In this document: positions 51,486 to 59,767 of the stretch, piece by piece
Numbering within the stretch: the first letter of the stretch is position 1
How the letters are laid out: every line of letters begins with the position of its first letter
The notes under the pieces: generated by a model
Told to the model about the DNA's origin: nothing
The model's input: only the letters and a program-made list of their open reading frames with translations
Database searches by the model: none
Assembly (NCBI RefSeq): GCF_020686945.1
Contig: NZ_JAJEPR010000006.1
Coordinates: 1 to 64,000 of the forward strand
Reading direction: 5' to 3'
Origin: Limivivens faecihominis
Lineage (GTDB): Bacteria; Bacillota; Clostridia; Lachnospirales; Lachnospiraceae
DNA length: 64,000 nt
Translations under genes and position numbers: made by a program

Positions 51486-52425
51486 GACACTCTCCCTCCT
51501 TTCCCGTATAAAGCCAGCAGCGTACCTGATGGCCCTCCACCTCCAGCATCGGAGGCGTCTCCTTGCATTTTTCCTTGCAGAACCGGCAGCGGGGCGCATA
51601 TTTGCAGCCGCCCTCGGCGTAGTCCTCGTGGGCCATGGCAAAGCCCTCGGAAAAATGAAGGCCGTTTTCCGGCATCGCCGCGATCATATCCTGTGTGTAA
51701 GGGTGCAGTGGATGCTCCAGAAGTTCCTTCGCAGAGGCGTACTCCACCTGGTTGGAAGCGTACATGACGGAGATGCTGTCGCTGATCTCCCGGGCAAAAT
51801 TCAGGTCATGGGTCACACAGAGCACAGCCTGGTCTTTCAGGCTGTGGAAAGCATCCACCACCATCTCGATGCGCTCCTCATCCAGTCCCTTGGTGGGCTC
51901 ATCCGCCAGGATCATATCGGCTCCCGCGATGATGCCCATGGCGATCATGGCACGCTGCTTCATGCCGCCGCTGTAGGTGAAGGGATACTGAGCGGCCACC
52001 TCTTCCTCGTCACCGATGTGAAAACGCTTCATCAGCTTTACCGCCTCGGCGATGGCTTCTTTTTTTCCAATCTTCTGATGCTCGATCATGGGTTCCGCCA
52101 CCTGAAAACCAACGGTCAGAAGAGGATTCAGGCCGTTTCCGCTTCCCTGGGGCACATAGGAAATTCTGGCTCCGCGGATCTTGTCCAGCTGGCGGCGCTT
52201 CATCCGGATCATGTCCTCCCCCTCGAAAAAGGCCTCGCCTGTGACGATGGCATTTTCCGGAAGGAGATGGAGGATTGCCAGAAGGAGAATACTCTTTCCG
52301 CTTCCGGTTTCACCGACGATGCAGACTTTTTCTTTTTTATTCACCGTCAGGCTCACATTTTCCACTGCCTGGACCCCATGGCCGGAGGCAAAACGCACGG
52401 ACACATTTTTTACGTCAAGAAGCAT
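51457..52425 (-). CDS. Opp/Dpp/Nik-type ABC ATPase, first (D-type)
   Basis: A 322-residue ATPase with GETGSGKSILLLAILHLLP, FTYSGGMKQRAMIAMGIIAG and MILADEPTKGLDEER. It has the C-terminal cysteine-rich extension of this subfamily (CKYAPRCRFCKEKCKETPP, about residues 275-295), which can hold an Fe-S cluster. Unusual for the family: the Q-loop region reads YVPQGSGNGLNPLL. The start at 52425 has GGAGGAGAGTAAG. It pairs with the F-type ATPase and the two permeases. Confidence 0.92.
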   Translation of the reverse strand: MLLDVKNVSVRFASGHGVQAVENVSLTVNKKEKVCIVGETGSGKSILLLAILHLLPENAIVTGEAFFEGEDMIRMKRRQLDKIRGARISYVPQGSGNGLNPLLTVGFQVAEPMIEHQKIGKKEAIAEAVKLMKRFHIGDEEEVAAQYPFTYSGGMKQRAMIAMGIIAGADMILADEPTKGLDEERIEMVVDAFHSLKDQAVLCVTHDLNFAREISDSISVMYASNQVEYASAKELLEHPLHPYTQDMIAAMPENGLHFSEGFAMAHEDYAEGGCKYAPRCRFCKEKCKETPPMLEVEGHQVRCWLYTGKEGECHASDNGKAL

Positions 52426-52426
52426 C

Positions 52427-53239
52427 TTACTCTCCTCCCTTCTTAATCTTTCCATAGTAGCCGATGAGCATAAAGCCCAGCACGCAGACGCAGATGCAGA
52501 CGATGGGCGGCACATACCACCAGTACTGTTTTTTCATGATGCTGTTCCGGAAAAAGGCATAGTGAAGAACGCTTCCCCAGCTCTTCTCTCCGAATTCTCC
52601 CAGTCCCAGGAAGCTCAAGCCCGCCTCCGTCATCATGGCACCGGAAATGGCCATGGCTCCTCTGGTCAGAATGATGTCCTTAATATTCGGCAGAATGTGT
52701 TTGAAAAGGATCACCGCCGGGTGAACGCCCATCGTCTTTTCGATCTTGATGAAAGGCAGTTCTTTCAGCTGCATGACCCGGGCTCTTAAGATTCGCGCCG
52801 TACCAGTCCAGGCCGTGATGCTGATCGCGATGATCAGGCTCCATTTGCCGGGATTCAGGTAGGCAATCAGAAGAACTGTCAGAGGAAGACTCGGCACCGC
52901 CATGGCAATATTTGTGATGGCCGTGATAATCTTGTCTGCCACTCCGCCGAAATAACCGGATACCAGCGCCAGCACCGTTCCCACACCGGTCACGATGAAA
53001 GCGGCAAAAATGCCGATATAGAGGGAAACTCTTGTGCCGTAAACCATCTCCGAGAAAATGTCCTGGCCCACATCGTTGGTTCCCAGAATGTGCTCTTTGC
53101 TGGGCGGCAGATAGGACGCGATCATCTCTTTCGGGTCATAAGGGGCAATCACCGGAGCGAAAACAGCGATGATCAGGAAAAAAAGAATGATCAGAAGGCC
53201 TGCCGTAGCCGCCGCATTCAGACGAATTTTCTTATGCAT
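52427..53239 (-). CDS. Opp/Dpp/Nik-type ABC permease, C-type
   Basis: A 270-residue permease with five to six helices. N-terminal VIAPYDPKEMIASYLPPSKE and HILGTNDVGQDIFSEMVYG are the DppC/OppC/NikC signatures; EAA-type loop near MGVHPAVILFKHILPNI. Start at 53239 (GGAGGGAATTCAGG upstream), 8 nt inside the B-type gene. It is 1 nt before the D-type ATPase. Confidence 0.93.
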   Translation of the reverse strand: MHKKIRLNAAATAGLLIILFFLIIAVFAPVIAPYDPKEMIASYLPPSKEHILGTNDVGQDIFSEMVYGTRVSLYIGIFAAFIVTGVGTVLALVSGYFGGVADKIITAITNIAMAVPSLPLTVLLIAYLNPGKWSLIIAISITAWTGTARILRARVMQLKELPFIKIEKTMGVHPAVILFKHILPNIKDIILTRGAMAISGAMMTEAGLSFLGLGEFGEKSWGSVLHYAFFRNSIMKKQYWWYVPPIVCICVCVLGFMLIGYYGKIKKGGE

Positions 53240-54224
53240 CCTGAATTCCCTCCTCTCTGATTCTCGGATCGATGGCCGCGTTGACAATATCGCTGATCAG
53301 GTTTGCAAAAACCACCAGGGCCGCAGACAGAAGGAAACAGAACTGGGCTGTGGGGAAATCCCGGTTGGACACGGCATTATACAGGATCGTTCCCATTCCC
53401 TTCCAGCCAAAAACGACCTCAATGATCATGGAGCCGGAAAGAATACCGCCGAACTGCATACAGAAGGAAGTCGCATAAGGAACCATCGCATTTTTCATCA
53501 CATGACGGAAAAGGACTTTTCTGGAGGGAAGACCTTTGGACTCCGCCGTCATGATGTACTCCTCGCTCCGCACCTGGGAAACTGCGCTCTTCATCAGCAT
53601 GAAATCACCGGAAGTCCGGTAAAGAATCATGATAATCAGCGGCAGGAACATATGCTGGAGGATGCTCTGCACCCTCGCCATTCCTTCGACGCCCGGGGAG
53701 ACCATTCCGTTGATGGGAAAAAGCTTCATCCGGTAGGCAAAAAAGATCAGCAGGATCAGACAGAAACAGTTTGAGGGGACCGTATTCACGATCAAAAGAA
53801 TAGGCGTCATAATCTTATCAAAGAGTTTTCCCGGCTTCCAGCCCGCAATAACTCCCAGAAGGGCTCCTAAAAGTCCGCCGATGATCCAGGTGGGAATCGA
53901 CAGAAAAAGTGTCCATTTGCAGGCTTTGAGAACGTTGGAAACGACCGGTTTCTGGTTCGTATAAGAGGGACCGAAATCCATGGTCACAATGTTTTTCAGG
54001 TATTTTCCGTACTGCACCGGAAGGCTGTCATCCAGGCCGTACCTGGCAATGAGTTTGTTCAGGGTCTCCGGATCGTTATCCAGCAGATAATAGTATTCCT
54101 CCTGGCCCACCAGATGGATCACCGGATCTCCCGGCATGATATGTACCAGAAAAAAGCTGATGGTGATGATAACAAAGATCGTCACAAAGGCCGTCGCAAT
54201 TTTCTGTGCGATATGACGGGTCAT
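53232..54224 (-). CDS. Opp/Dpp/Nik-type ABC permease, B-type
   Basis: A 330-residue permease of the DppB/OppB/NikB family: N-terminal helix with the PGDPV motif (FFLVHIMPGDPVIHLVG), GLDDSLPVQYGKYLKNI and EAA loop RSEEYIMTAESKGLPSRKVL. Six helices. An intrinsic terminator lies between it and the binding-protein gene, so it is expressed by read-through. Confidence 0.93.
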   Translation of the reverse strand: MTRHIAQKIATAFVTIFVIITISFFLVHIMPGDPVIHLVGQEEYYYLLDNDPETLNKLIARYGLDDSLPVQYGKYLKNIVTMDFGPSYTNQKPVVSNVLKACKWTLFLSIPTWIIGGLLGALLGVIAGWKPGKLFDKIMTPILLIVNTVPSNCFCLILLIFFAYRMKLFPINGMVSPGVEGMARVQSILQHMFLPLIIMILYRTSGDFMLMKSAVSQVRSEEYIMTAESKGLPSRKVLFRHVMKNAMVPYATSFCMQFGGILSGSMIIEVVFGWKGMGTILYNAVSNRDFPTAQFCFLLSAALVVFANLISDIVNAAIDPRIREEGIQDA

Positions 54225-54285
54225 AAACGATTTCTCCTTTCACATGAATCAGGGCGTTCTGTGCTTTCGCTTTTTCCCACCCATA

Positions 54286-54321
54286 CAGAAAAACCGCCGG
54301 AACCCGAAAGGATCCCGGCGG
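54286..54321 (-). terminator. Intra-operon terminator after the binding-protein gene
   Basis: CCGCCGGGATCC / GGTTCCGGCGG stem on the minus strand followed by TTTTTCTG, 17 nt past the binding-protein stop; keeps binding protein in excess over permeases. Confidence 0.85.
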
Positions 54322-54338
54322 AAAACATTCGTTTGTGA

Positions 54339-56018
54339 TTATTTTGCTGTCAGACGATACCAGGTTGTCGCATGAACAGCACCCCAGGAGGGATAATTTT
54401 CCCATCCGGTATATTTATCGGTGCGGTAGGGGAAGAATGCGGTCTCCCAGCACAGAGCCTCAGCAGACATGCTATCAGCCACATAGTTCTGCAGTTTCTT
54501 GCAGTTCTCGACGTACTGATCATCGTTGACAGCCTGAGTCATTGCATAATAGGTATCACGGAAGCTGTCATCGCGGATGGTTCCCCAGAGCCAGGAGCTC
54601 TCGCCGTCTCTCAGCTCGCCCATGAAGTAACGGAAAGCGGTGCTGTAGGAAGCCACTCCGGAAGTGGTCAGAGTGATGGAGATATCATAGTTTCCTTTGG
54701 TAACGGTATCTTCCCAAACTTCACTGTTGGAAAGGCTGTCGTTATCCACATGGTTCTTAATGCCAACTTTGTCCAGGCTGTTCATGATAACCTCTGCGAT
54801 ACGGTTTCTCATATCCATGGATTTGGAGCTGTACTGCGGGATCACAGTCAGATCCATCGGGCTTCCGTCCGGAAGCTCACGGTAACCGTCGCCGTCCACA
54901 TCTTTGTAGCCAGCTTCATCCAGCATCTCGGCTGCCTTGTCAGCGTCAAATTCCAGAGAACCGATGCTCTCGTCGTATCCTTTGCAGGAAGGCGGAATCA
55001 CACCTTTTCCCGGAACCTTTCCGTACTCGCCGTTGATGGTGGTTGCCAGCTGATTGTAATCGATTGCATAGGAAGCAGCCTCACGGAAAGCCTGATCATT
55101 TCCCGGAGCTCTGTCTTTACCATACTCCATCTGGTAGCAGCCGGTGAAATCGCTCTCGCCGAGGTCGAGATCCGGTGTGCCCTGAACGGTGTCGATGACG
55201 TCAGCGTCGATCGGGTTTGCATAGTTATACATGGTATCGATCTCGCCGTTCATCATAGCCATCATCAGAGTGGTCTCGTCAGAATAGCTCTGTACGGTTA
55301 CTTTATCAACGGTGATCTCGCCTAAGAAATCGTTCTCCGGAACAGCCTCATAGTAGGAAACCTGTGCATCGGAATCGTAGGAAACCAGTTTGTAGGGGCC
55401 GCAGCCGATGGCTGCTTCCGGTCCGTCCAGAGTGGTCGGATCATCGATGCCTTCCCAGATATGCTTTGCGTATACGCAGGCATTGTTGTTGCAGGAAGAG
55501 TTGATCCAGTAGTAAGCATCCGGCTCGGAGAAGATCAGGGATGCGCTGTCATCGCCGGTTACTTTTACTTCTGTAAGATTCTGAAGGCTTCCGTTTTTCC
55601 TCACATCTCTCATATATTCAAAGGTGAATACCACATCATCCATGGTTACCGGCTCGCCGTCATGCCATACGGCATCCAGCGGAATGGTGAAATCGATCTG
55701 TTTTCCATCCTCGGAGATCTCAAAGGATTTCCAGAAATAGGGCTGCAGATTGTTGTTCTCATCGCGGTATACGAAGTCACCCTGGGTAAAGCCATTGTAG
55801 TTCATACGTCCGAAAGCGTCGGTCTGGGTCAGGGAGTTGAATACGTTCTGATCTGCGATGGTTCCAACGATCAGATTCTCTACATGGTTGCCAGTGCTCT
55901 CGCTGGCTGCCTCGGTCTCGGTCTCTGTGGATGTCTCTGCTGCAAATACGCTCTGTCCCGGCAGCATGGTCAGGCACATAGCCAGACTCAGCAGCAGACT
56001 TACGGTCTTCTTTTTCAT
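54339..56018 (-). CDS. SBP_bac_5 family ABC substrate-binding protein
   Basis: A 559-residue Opp/Dpp/Nik-type binding protein. Signal MKKKTVSLLLSLAMCLTMLP then GQSVFAAETS: no lipobox, so it would be released or held otherwise. A Thr/Glu/Ala-rich linker (TETETEAASEST) follows. Family motifs: WHDGEPVTMDDVVFTFEYM, AIGCGPYKLVSYD and YAIDYNQLATTING. It is the first gene of the operon and lies about 320 nt downstream of a cobalamin riboswitch, so the ligand is probably cobalt, a corrinoid or a B12 precursor (inference), not peptides in general. Confidence 0.92.
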   Translation of the reverse strand: MKKKTVSLLLSLAMCLTMLPGQSVFAAETSTETETEAASESTGNHVENLIVGTIADQNVFNSLTQTDAFGRMNYNGFTQGDFVYRDENNNLQPYFWKSFEISEDGKQIDFTIPLDAVWHDGEPVTMDDVVFTFEYMRDVRKNGSLQNLTEVKVTGDDSASLIFSEPDAYYWINSSCNNNACVYAKHIWEGIDDPTTLDGPEAAIGCGPYKLVSYDSDAQVSYYEAVPENDFLGEITVDKVTVQSYSDETTLMMAMMNGEIDTMYNYANPIDADVIDTVQGTPDLDLGESDFTGCYQMEYGKDRAPGNDQAFREAASYAIDYNQLATTINGEYGKVPGKGVIPPSCKGYDESIGSLEFDADKAAEMLDEAGYKDVDGDGYRELPDGSPMDLTVIPQYSSKSMDMRNRIAEVIMNSLDKVGIKNHVDNDSLSNSEVWEDTVTKGNYDISITLTTSGVASYSTAFRYFMGELRDGESSWLWGTIRDDSFRDTYYAMTQAVNDDQYVENCKKLQNYVADSMSAEALCWETAFFPYRTDKYTGWENYPSWGAVHATTWYRLTAK

Positions 56019-56039
56019 TTGTTTCCTCCTTAAATGCTA

Positions 56040-56215
56040 GGTGTAGTAGGTACAAAATGCTTACCGGATTGCTCCGCTGCAAAGCAGCTCCCGCAATCCT
56101 CTCCCCGCCATTCGCATATCGCGAAGCTTCGCTCCGCTTTTATGCTCATGTCGGGCGGGTCTCAAGGTCTTGCGCACCTCTGTGCAAGCACAGGCGTGCA
56201 AGGACTTTTCGACCC
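56040..56215 (-). repeat. Structured leader with three nested hairpins
   Basis: On either strand: GGATTGC-tcc-GCTGC-aaa-GCAGC-tcc-GCAATCC (56072-56096), the palindrome GCGAAGCTTCGC (56119-56131) and the nested CTTG-GCAC-CTGTGC stem (56170-56204). The segment lies between the riboswitch terminator and the binding-protein start. It may be a REP-like repeat or add a layer of mRNA control. Confidence 0.45.
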
Positions 56216-56224
56216 TATAAGCAC

Positions 56225-56255
56225 AAAAAAGTGCCTGGAAGAATTTTCCAGACAC
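56225..56255 (-). terminator. Riboswitch expression-platform terminator
   Basis: GTGTCTGGAA-aattc-TTCCAGGCAC on the minus strand followed by TTTTTT, about 87 nt downstream of the aptamer. Expected to form when B12 is bound. Confidence 0.88.
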
Positions 56256-56341
56256 ACAGAACCAAAAGAGACGTCAGATCGACCTTCATCCGCCTCTTTG
56301 GAACATGCATCAGTCTTCCATTGAAACGGATACATCTCAAA

Positions 56342-56481
56342 ATCAAAGGGGAGGTCTTCTGGCTCGGGGTCAGCCTCCTGGTCTTCCTTCTCAGCTTTCG
56401 CCAATGGCTATTGACCATTCGTCACCCTTACAGCAGCAAGGACTGCCGCAGATTCACACTGCGTTCCCTTTTCCCTTCGAT
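56342..56481 (-). promoter_or_regulatory. Cobalamin (AdoCbl) riboswitch
   Basis: The minus strand shows the conserved aptamer in order: P1 strand ATCGAAGGG, AAAAGGGAA, a GCAGTG/AATCTGCG stem, GCAGTCCTTGCTGCTGTAA, GGCGAAAGCTGAGAAGG and the B12 box GAGCCAGAAGACCTCCC, then the closing P1 strand CCCTTTGAT. It is 140 nt long and sits between a promoter and a terminator, upstream of the Opp/Dpp/Nik-type operon. B12 binding would shut the operon off. Confidence 0.93.
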
Positions 56482-56526
56482 CTATTCACTTTTTTCCTTT
56501 CGCCGGAAAGACCGGCTCTGCTTTGT

Positions 56527-56554
56527 AGTATAGCACACAAAAAACAAAATGCAA
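56527..56554 (-). promoter_or_regulatory. Promoter of the riboswitch-ABC operon
   Basis: -35 TTGCAT (56549-56554), 16-nt spacer, -10 TATACT (56527-56532) on the minus strand, 45 nt upstream of the aptamer. Confidence 0.7.
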
Positions 56555-56576
56555 GAACATTCTGTCATTTTATTTT

Positions 56577-57809
56577 TCATGAGCCAGAAGGTATTTTTAT
56601 GAGTAATTTTCTTTCCTCTTTTTTAATCATCGTCAGCACCGGCACATGTTTTTTCCGCAGGGCATGGACGACCGGATAGGTGTAAAATACCTCCCCTTCC
56701 ACATAGACCGCCTCGGGCTTTTCTTTCAGAATCGCCTTCACCTGGGCTTTAATCCGGTTCTTCCATTCCTGCTTTTCCATAGCCACTTCGGTGAAAATCC
56801 CATCTTCATTAAGTTCCGGAAGCTCCGGCAGCGCCATCCGGACAATCTTCACTCCCGTCAGACCCGGAAGCTTTTGAAGAAGTGCCTCCGCTTCCTCTCC
56901 TCCCCCAAAGTTTACGAGAACCGGAGCCTCGTGAAACTCCGCCAGGCTGATTTTTGCCGCCTGAACCGCCTCCTCCAGCGTCTCCGTGGTCATGAGAAAA
57001 CCGCCTTTGTGACAGAACACTGCCCCTGCAATGCCGGAAGCTGCCTCCAACTCCTCATTTTCCAGGCCCAGCCATGCCGAAGGAAAACTGCACTTATAAT
57101 TCAGGGAATATTCCCGTTTCTGAGGCTGGATGCAGTAGCCGCCCCGGTTGGAGGGAAAGATCACAAAAGCGATCTCCGTCTCGGAGAGATGCTTCTGGCA
57201 GGGCACAAATTCCGGCAGAATCAGAATCTGTCGATTCTCCGCGGGGATTTCTCCAGCTTTGATAGCCCGCTCCTGTTCCGCCAGGATCTCCTCCACCCGA
57301 CGGTCCGCCCGCTCATTTCCGCGGCAGCGCTCAAATTTGTTTTCCAGGATCATCCCGGCCACGCTCACCGCCTGGAAAAAAGCCTCATCCGTGCCTCCCT
57401 CCGCGTCCCAGGCCGGATTGAAATTGCCAATGAGAGACGCCAGCTCATTTTTCTCCCCGGTGTTGTCATTATTGTCCAGAGGCTGAACGAAGGTCTCGTC
57501 AAAAGAAAGCGCCAGTTCTTCGCCTAAAATCTCCGCCCCCAGCGCCTCCCAGAGAAGGCCGAAGGCCGCGTAGGGCACGCCGTTTTCCCGAATCCGGCTG
57601 TCCTTCTGGTGATGGTCGTAAGCGCCTCTTCCGATGTCAAAAACAATGCCGTCAAAATCTTCCGGCACCTGATTTCCCCTGCTGATCTGAATCTCCGGGT
57701 TCAGGTACAGGAGAAGGGCCGCGGAAAACACGTCGTCCGCGTGAAATTTTCCCCCATGGGTGAAGGCTTTCGCGTCTTTTTTTCTGATCTCATTTAATAA
57801 CTGATTCAT
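56577..57809 (-). CDS. MYG1-family protein with extra C-terminal domain
   Basis: A 410-residue protein. The first 285 residues are MYG1/UPF0160 (DHH-like 3'-5' exonuclease fold): FTHGGKFHADDVFSAALL (H18, H23, D25), FDIGRGAYDHHQKDS and FVQPLDNNDNTGE, all metal ligands present. The last 115 residues are an added Rossmann-like domain (VLVNFGGGEEAEALLQKLPG; VVHALRKKHVPVLTMIKKE) not found in the standard family. It ends just before the riboswitch promoter but is not part of that operon. Confidence 0.87.
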   Translation of the reverse strand: MNQLLNEIRKKDAKAFTHGGKFHADDVFSAALLLYLNPEIQISRGNQVPEDFDGIVFDIGRGAYDHHQKDSRIRENGVPYAAFGLLWEALGAEILGEELALSFDETFVQPLDNNDNTGEKNELASLIGNFNPAWDAEGGTDEAFFQAVSVAGMILENKFERCRGNERADRRVEEILAEQERAIKAGEIPAENRQILILPEFVPCQKHLSETEIAFVIFPSNRGGYCIQPQKREYSLNYKCSFPSAWLGLENEELEAASGIAGAVFCHKGGFLMTTETLEEAVQAAKISLAEFHEAPVLVNFGGGEEAEALLQKLPGLTGVKIVRMALPELPELNEDGIFTEVAMEKQEWKNRIKAQVKAILKEKPEAVYVEGEVFYTYPVVHALRKKHVPVLTMIKKEERKLLIKIPSGS

Positions 57810-57871
57810 GATCCATTCCTTCCATAGATAAGTTCAGGGACCCGGCGCATCTGCTCAGGTCCCTGTGTTTT

Positions 57872-58822
57872 TTATTTCAGATATACAGCGTTCGTTCCCG
57901 CAAATTTTCCTTTTCCGTCCCGGATCTGGATCCGCACCCAGGCATCCTTTCCGTTCAGCGGAAACTCTGCTTCCGTGATGGTCTCCCCTTTCGGAGCCAG
58001 TTTCTTGTAGCAGTCACGGCTGTCCGTCACCACAAAAATTTTCTCCACCGGAGAAGTTTTTACCTTCAGCACACCGTCCTCAATCTTCGCCTCGTGGATC
58101 TCTGGAGCCATGGAGAAATAGAAATTTCCCTCTTTCATGGCTTTGATCACAGCCTCATAGGTCAGTTCCGAGGCTTTGATCTGAATAAAGCCGCCGAAGG
58201 AATCGCACATGGAATCTGTCACAGGAAAAATGTTGTGGTTGTCGTCGGTAGCCACGGTGAAAAGCTTCTGCCCGCTCCGGAGCATCTCGTCGTAGCTCTG
58301 GGGATTAAAACCGTAGAGACCGTCGTGCTCGCAGCCATGGTTGTAGATCTCCATGGCCCAGAGTCCCTCGAAATCCTTGTAATCGTCATAATTCTGCAAA
58401 GACCAGTAGGGATGATTGTAGCAGCACAGGAAACCTGCCTCCGTCCGCTCCTTTATGTAAGCGTTCTGTCCGGCCATATCCTCGTAGACATAGGTCGGCA
58501 GCGGGAACTCTTTTCCCTCCTCCGGATGCTCGTCGTAGAAATTCAGATGATAGCATTTGGCATGAGGCCAGCCGCCGCATTTTTCCGGATTCTCGGAAAC
58601 ATCCACCTCAATACCTGCCAGCGCGATGAAATTTTCATCCGTCAGCTCCGGATGGTAGCCGTAGGTCCGGTGATCTGTGAACGCCACGATGGAATAGCCT
58701 CTTTTCTGGTACTCTTCCTTGATCTGTTCCTTGGTCAGTTTTCCATCGGAGATCACAGTATGGCAATGCAGATTTGCCTTGTAAAACTTACCCTCTCCCG
58801 GGAAAAAATCATAATCCTTCAT
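57872..58822 (-). CDS. PHP-domain phosphoesterase
   Basis: A 316-residue PHP protein with the metal-binding motifs ANLHCHTVISDGKLT (H19, H21, D26), VAFTDHRTYGYHP, LAGIEVDVSE and CCYNHPYWSL, ending with VATDDNHNIFPV. The C-terminal part (about 235-316) is a beta domain. Such proteins hydrolyse phosphate esters with three metals; substrate unknown. Preceded by the small gene 58852-59064 and the HAD gene on the same strand. Confidence 0.9.
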   Translation of the reverse strand: MKDYDFFPGEGKFYKANLHCHTVISDGKLTKEQIKEEYQKRGYSIVAFTDHRTYGYHPELTDENFIALAGIEVDVSENPEKCGGWPHAKCYHLNFYDEHPEEGKEFPLPTYVYEDMAGQNAYIKERTEAGFLCCYNHPYWSLQNYDDYKDFEGLWAMEIYNHGCEHDGLYGFNPQSYDEMLRSGQKLFTVATDDNHNIFPVTDSMCDSFGGFIQIKASELTYEAVIKAMKEGNFYFSMAPEIHEAKIEDGVLKVKTSPVEKIFVVTDSRDCYKKLAPKGETITEAEFPLNGKDAWVRIQIRDGKGKFAGTNAVYLK

Positions 58823-58851
58823 TTACTTGCCCTCCATACATCAGGATGGGT

Positions 58852-59064
58852 CTATTGTACCACAGAATGAAGAGCTGCGGCATACTTTCTTTTCCGTTCT
58901 TCCATTTTTCCTTCCTGGAAAAAATCTCCTCTTTTGCAGTAACGGTTGATGGGTTCATGGGAAAACATATACAGCCGGTTGACTTTTTCCCCGAGAAGGC
59001 CCTCGGGATCGTCAATGACCGGTGCTCCGGGCCAGATTGCCGCCCTTCTTAAATAATCTTCCAT
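58852..59064 (-). CDS. Small hypothetical protein between HAD and PHP genes
   Basis: A 70-residue frame (MEDYLRRAAIWPGAPVIDDP, then EGLLGEKVNRLYMFSHEPIN and a charged helix) with codon use like the neighbours, 6 nt behind the HAD gene and 29 nt before the PHP gene. Not recognised; two other overlapping frames in the same place look unreal. Confidence 0.55.
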   Translation of the reverse strand: MEDYLRRAAIWPGAPVIDDPEGLLGEKVNRLYMFSHEPINRYCKRGDFFQEGKMEERKRKYAAALHSVVQ

Positions 59065-59070
59065 CCGTTA

Positions 59071-59616
59071 TCACCAGCCTAACTGCTTCTTATTCTCCAT
59101 CTGCTTATCCAGCATCTCGATGAGTGCCGGGATCTCACTGGGATCACAGACCACATAATCCGGCGTTTCCTCCTCATTTTCCGGCTTCATCCGGTACCGG
59201 GGACTGTAACCTGCCAGCACAGAAGTAATTCCCATTCGGTTGGCTCCGACGATATCACGCTCCAGGTTATTTCCAATCATAATTATATACTTTTTGTCCG
59301 CCTCTTCAAGGTTCATTTTCTCCATGGCCGTCTTAAACATTTCTCCGGCTGGTTTGCAGACACCTACAGTCTCAGAGATTGCGCGCACCTCGAAATAAGT
59401 CTCCATCTCGTGCTGCTGATAAATATTATCAAAGGATTCCACCAGGCCGTCCGCCACCAGAGCCACCCGGAAACCCGCATTTTTCAGCTGAAAAAGGACT
59501 TCTTTGATTCCCGTAAAAAATTCTGCGTGATCTACAACGTCACCTTTTATTCTCACCTCGGTGGATTCATCCACCAGCGTATCTCCACTGTCCAGAAAAA
59601 TAATCGCATTTCTCAT
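59071..59616 (-). CDS. HAD-superfamily hydrolase
   Basis: A 181-residue HAD phosphatase-like protein. Motif I is FLDSGDTLVDE (nucleophile D9, with the DxGDT variant), motif II ALVADG, motif III Lys in VCKPAGEMF and motif IV IMIGNNLERDIVGANRMGI. The cap is short. It dephosphorylates a small phospho-substrate, unknown. First of three close genes (HAD, small protein, PHP); a -10 TATAAT lies about 30 nt upstream. Confidence 0.9.
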   Translation of the reverse strand: MRNAIIFLDSGDTLVDESTEVRIKGDVVDHAEFFTGIKEVLFQLKNAGFRVALVADGLVESFDNIYQQHEMETYFEVRAISETVGVCKPAGEMFKTAMEKMNLEEADKKYIIMIGNNLERDIVGANRMGITSVLAGYSPRYRMKPENEEETPDYVVCDPSEIPALIEMLDKQMENKKQLGW

Positions 59617-59718
59617 GATTTTTTACTCCTTTCTTTCTGTTATTATAACAGGCCTACGGGGCTTTTTTCTATACATGAATATGCCGGATTTATATATTTT
59701 TGTAACCTTCCATTTCAA

Positions 59719-59767
59719 AAAAAGACCATGTCCCCGGATCTCTTCTGATCTGAAAACATGGTCTTTT
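59719..59767 (-). terminator. Terminator of the hybrid kinase gene
   Basis: AAAAGACCATGTTTTCAGATC pairs (split) with GATCCGGGGACATGGTCTTTT on the minus strand, ending in TTTTTTT, directly after the stop. Confidence 0.88.

Noticed and set aside
56162..56418. Two short minus-strand frames (80 and 67 codons)
   Set aside because: They lie on the cobalamin riboswitch and its terminator; the RNA structure explains the sequence.
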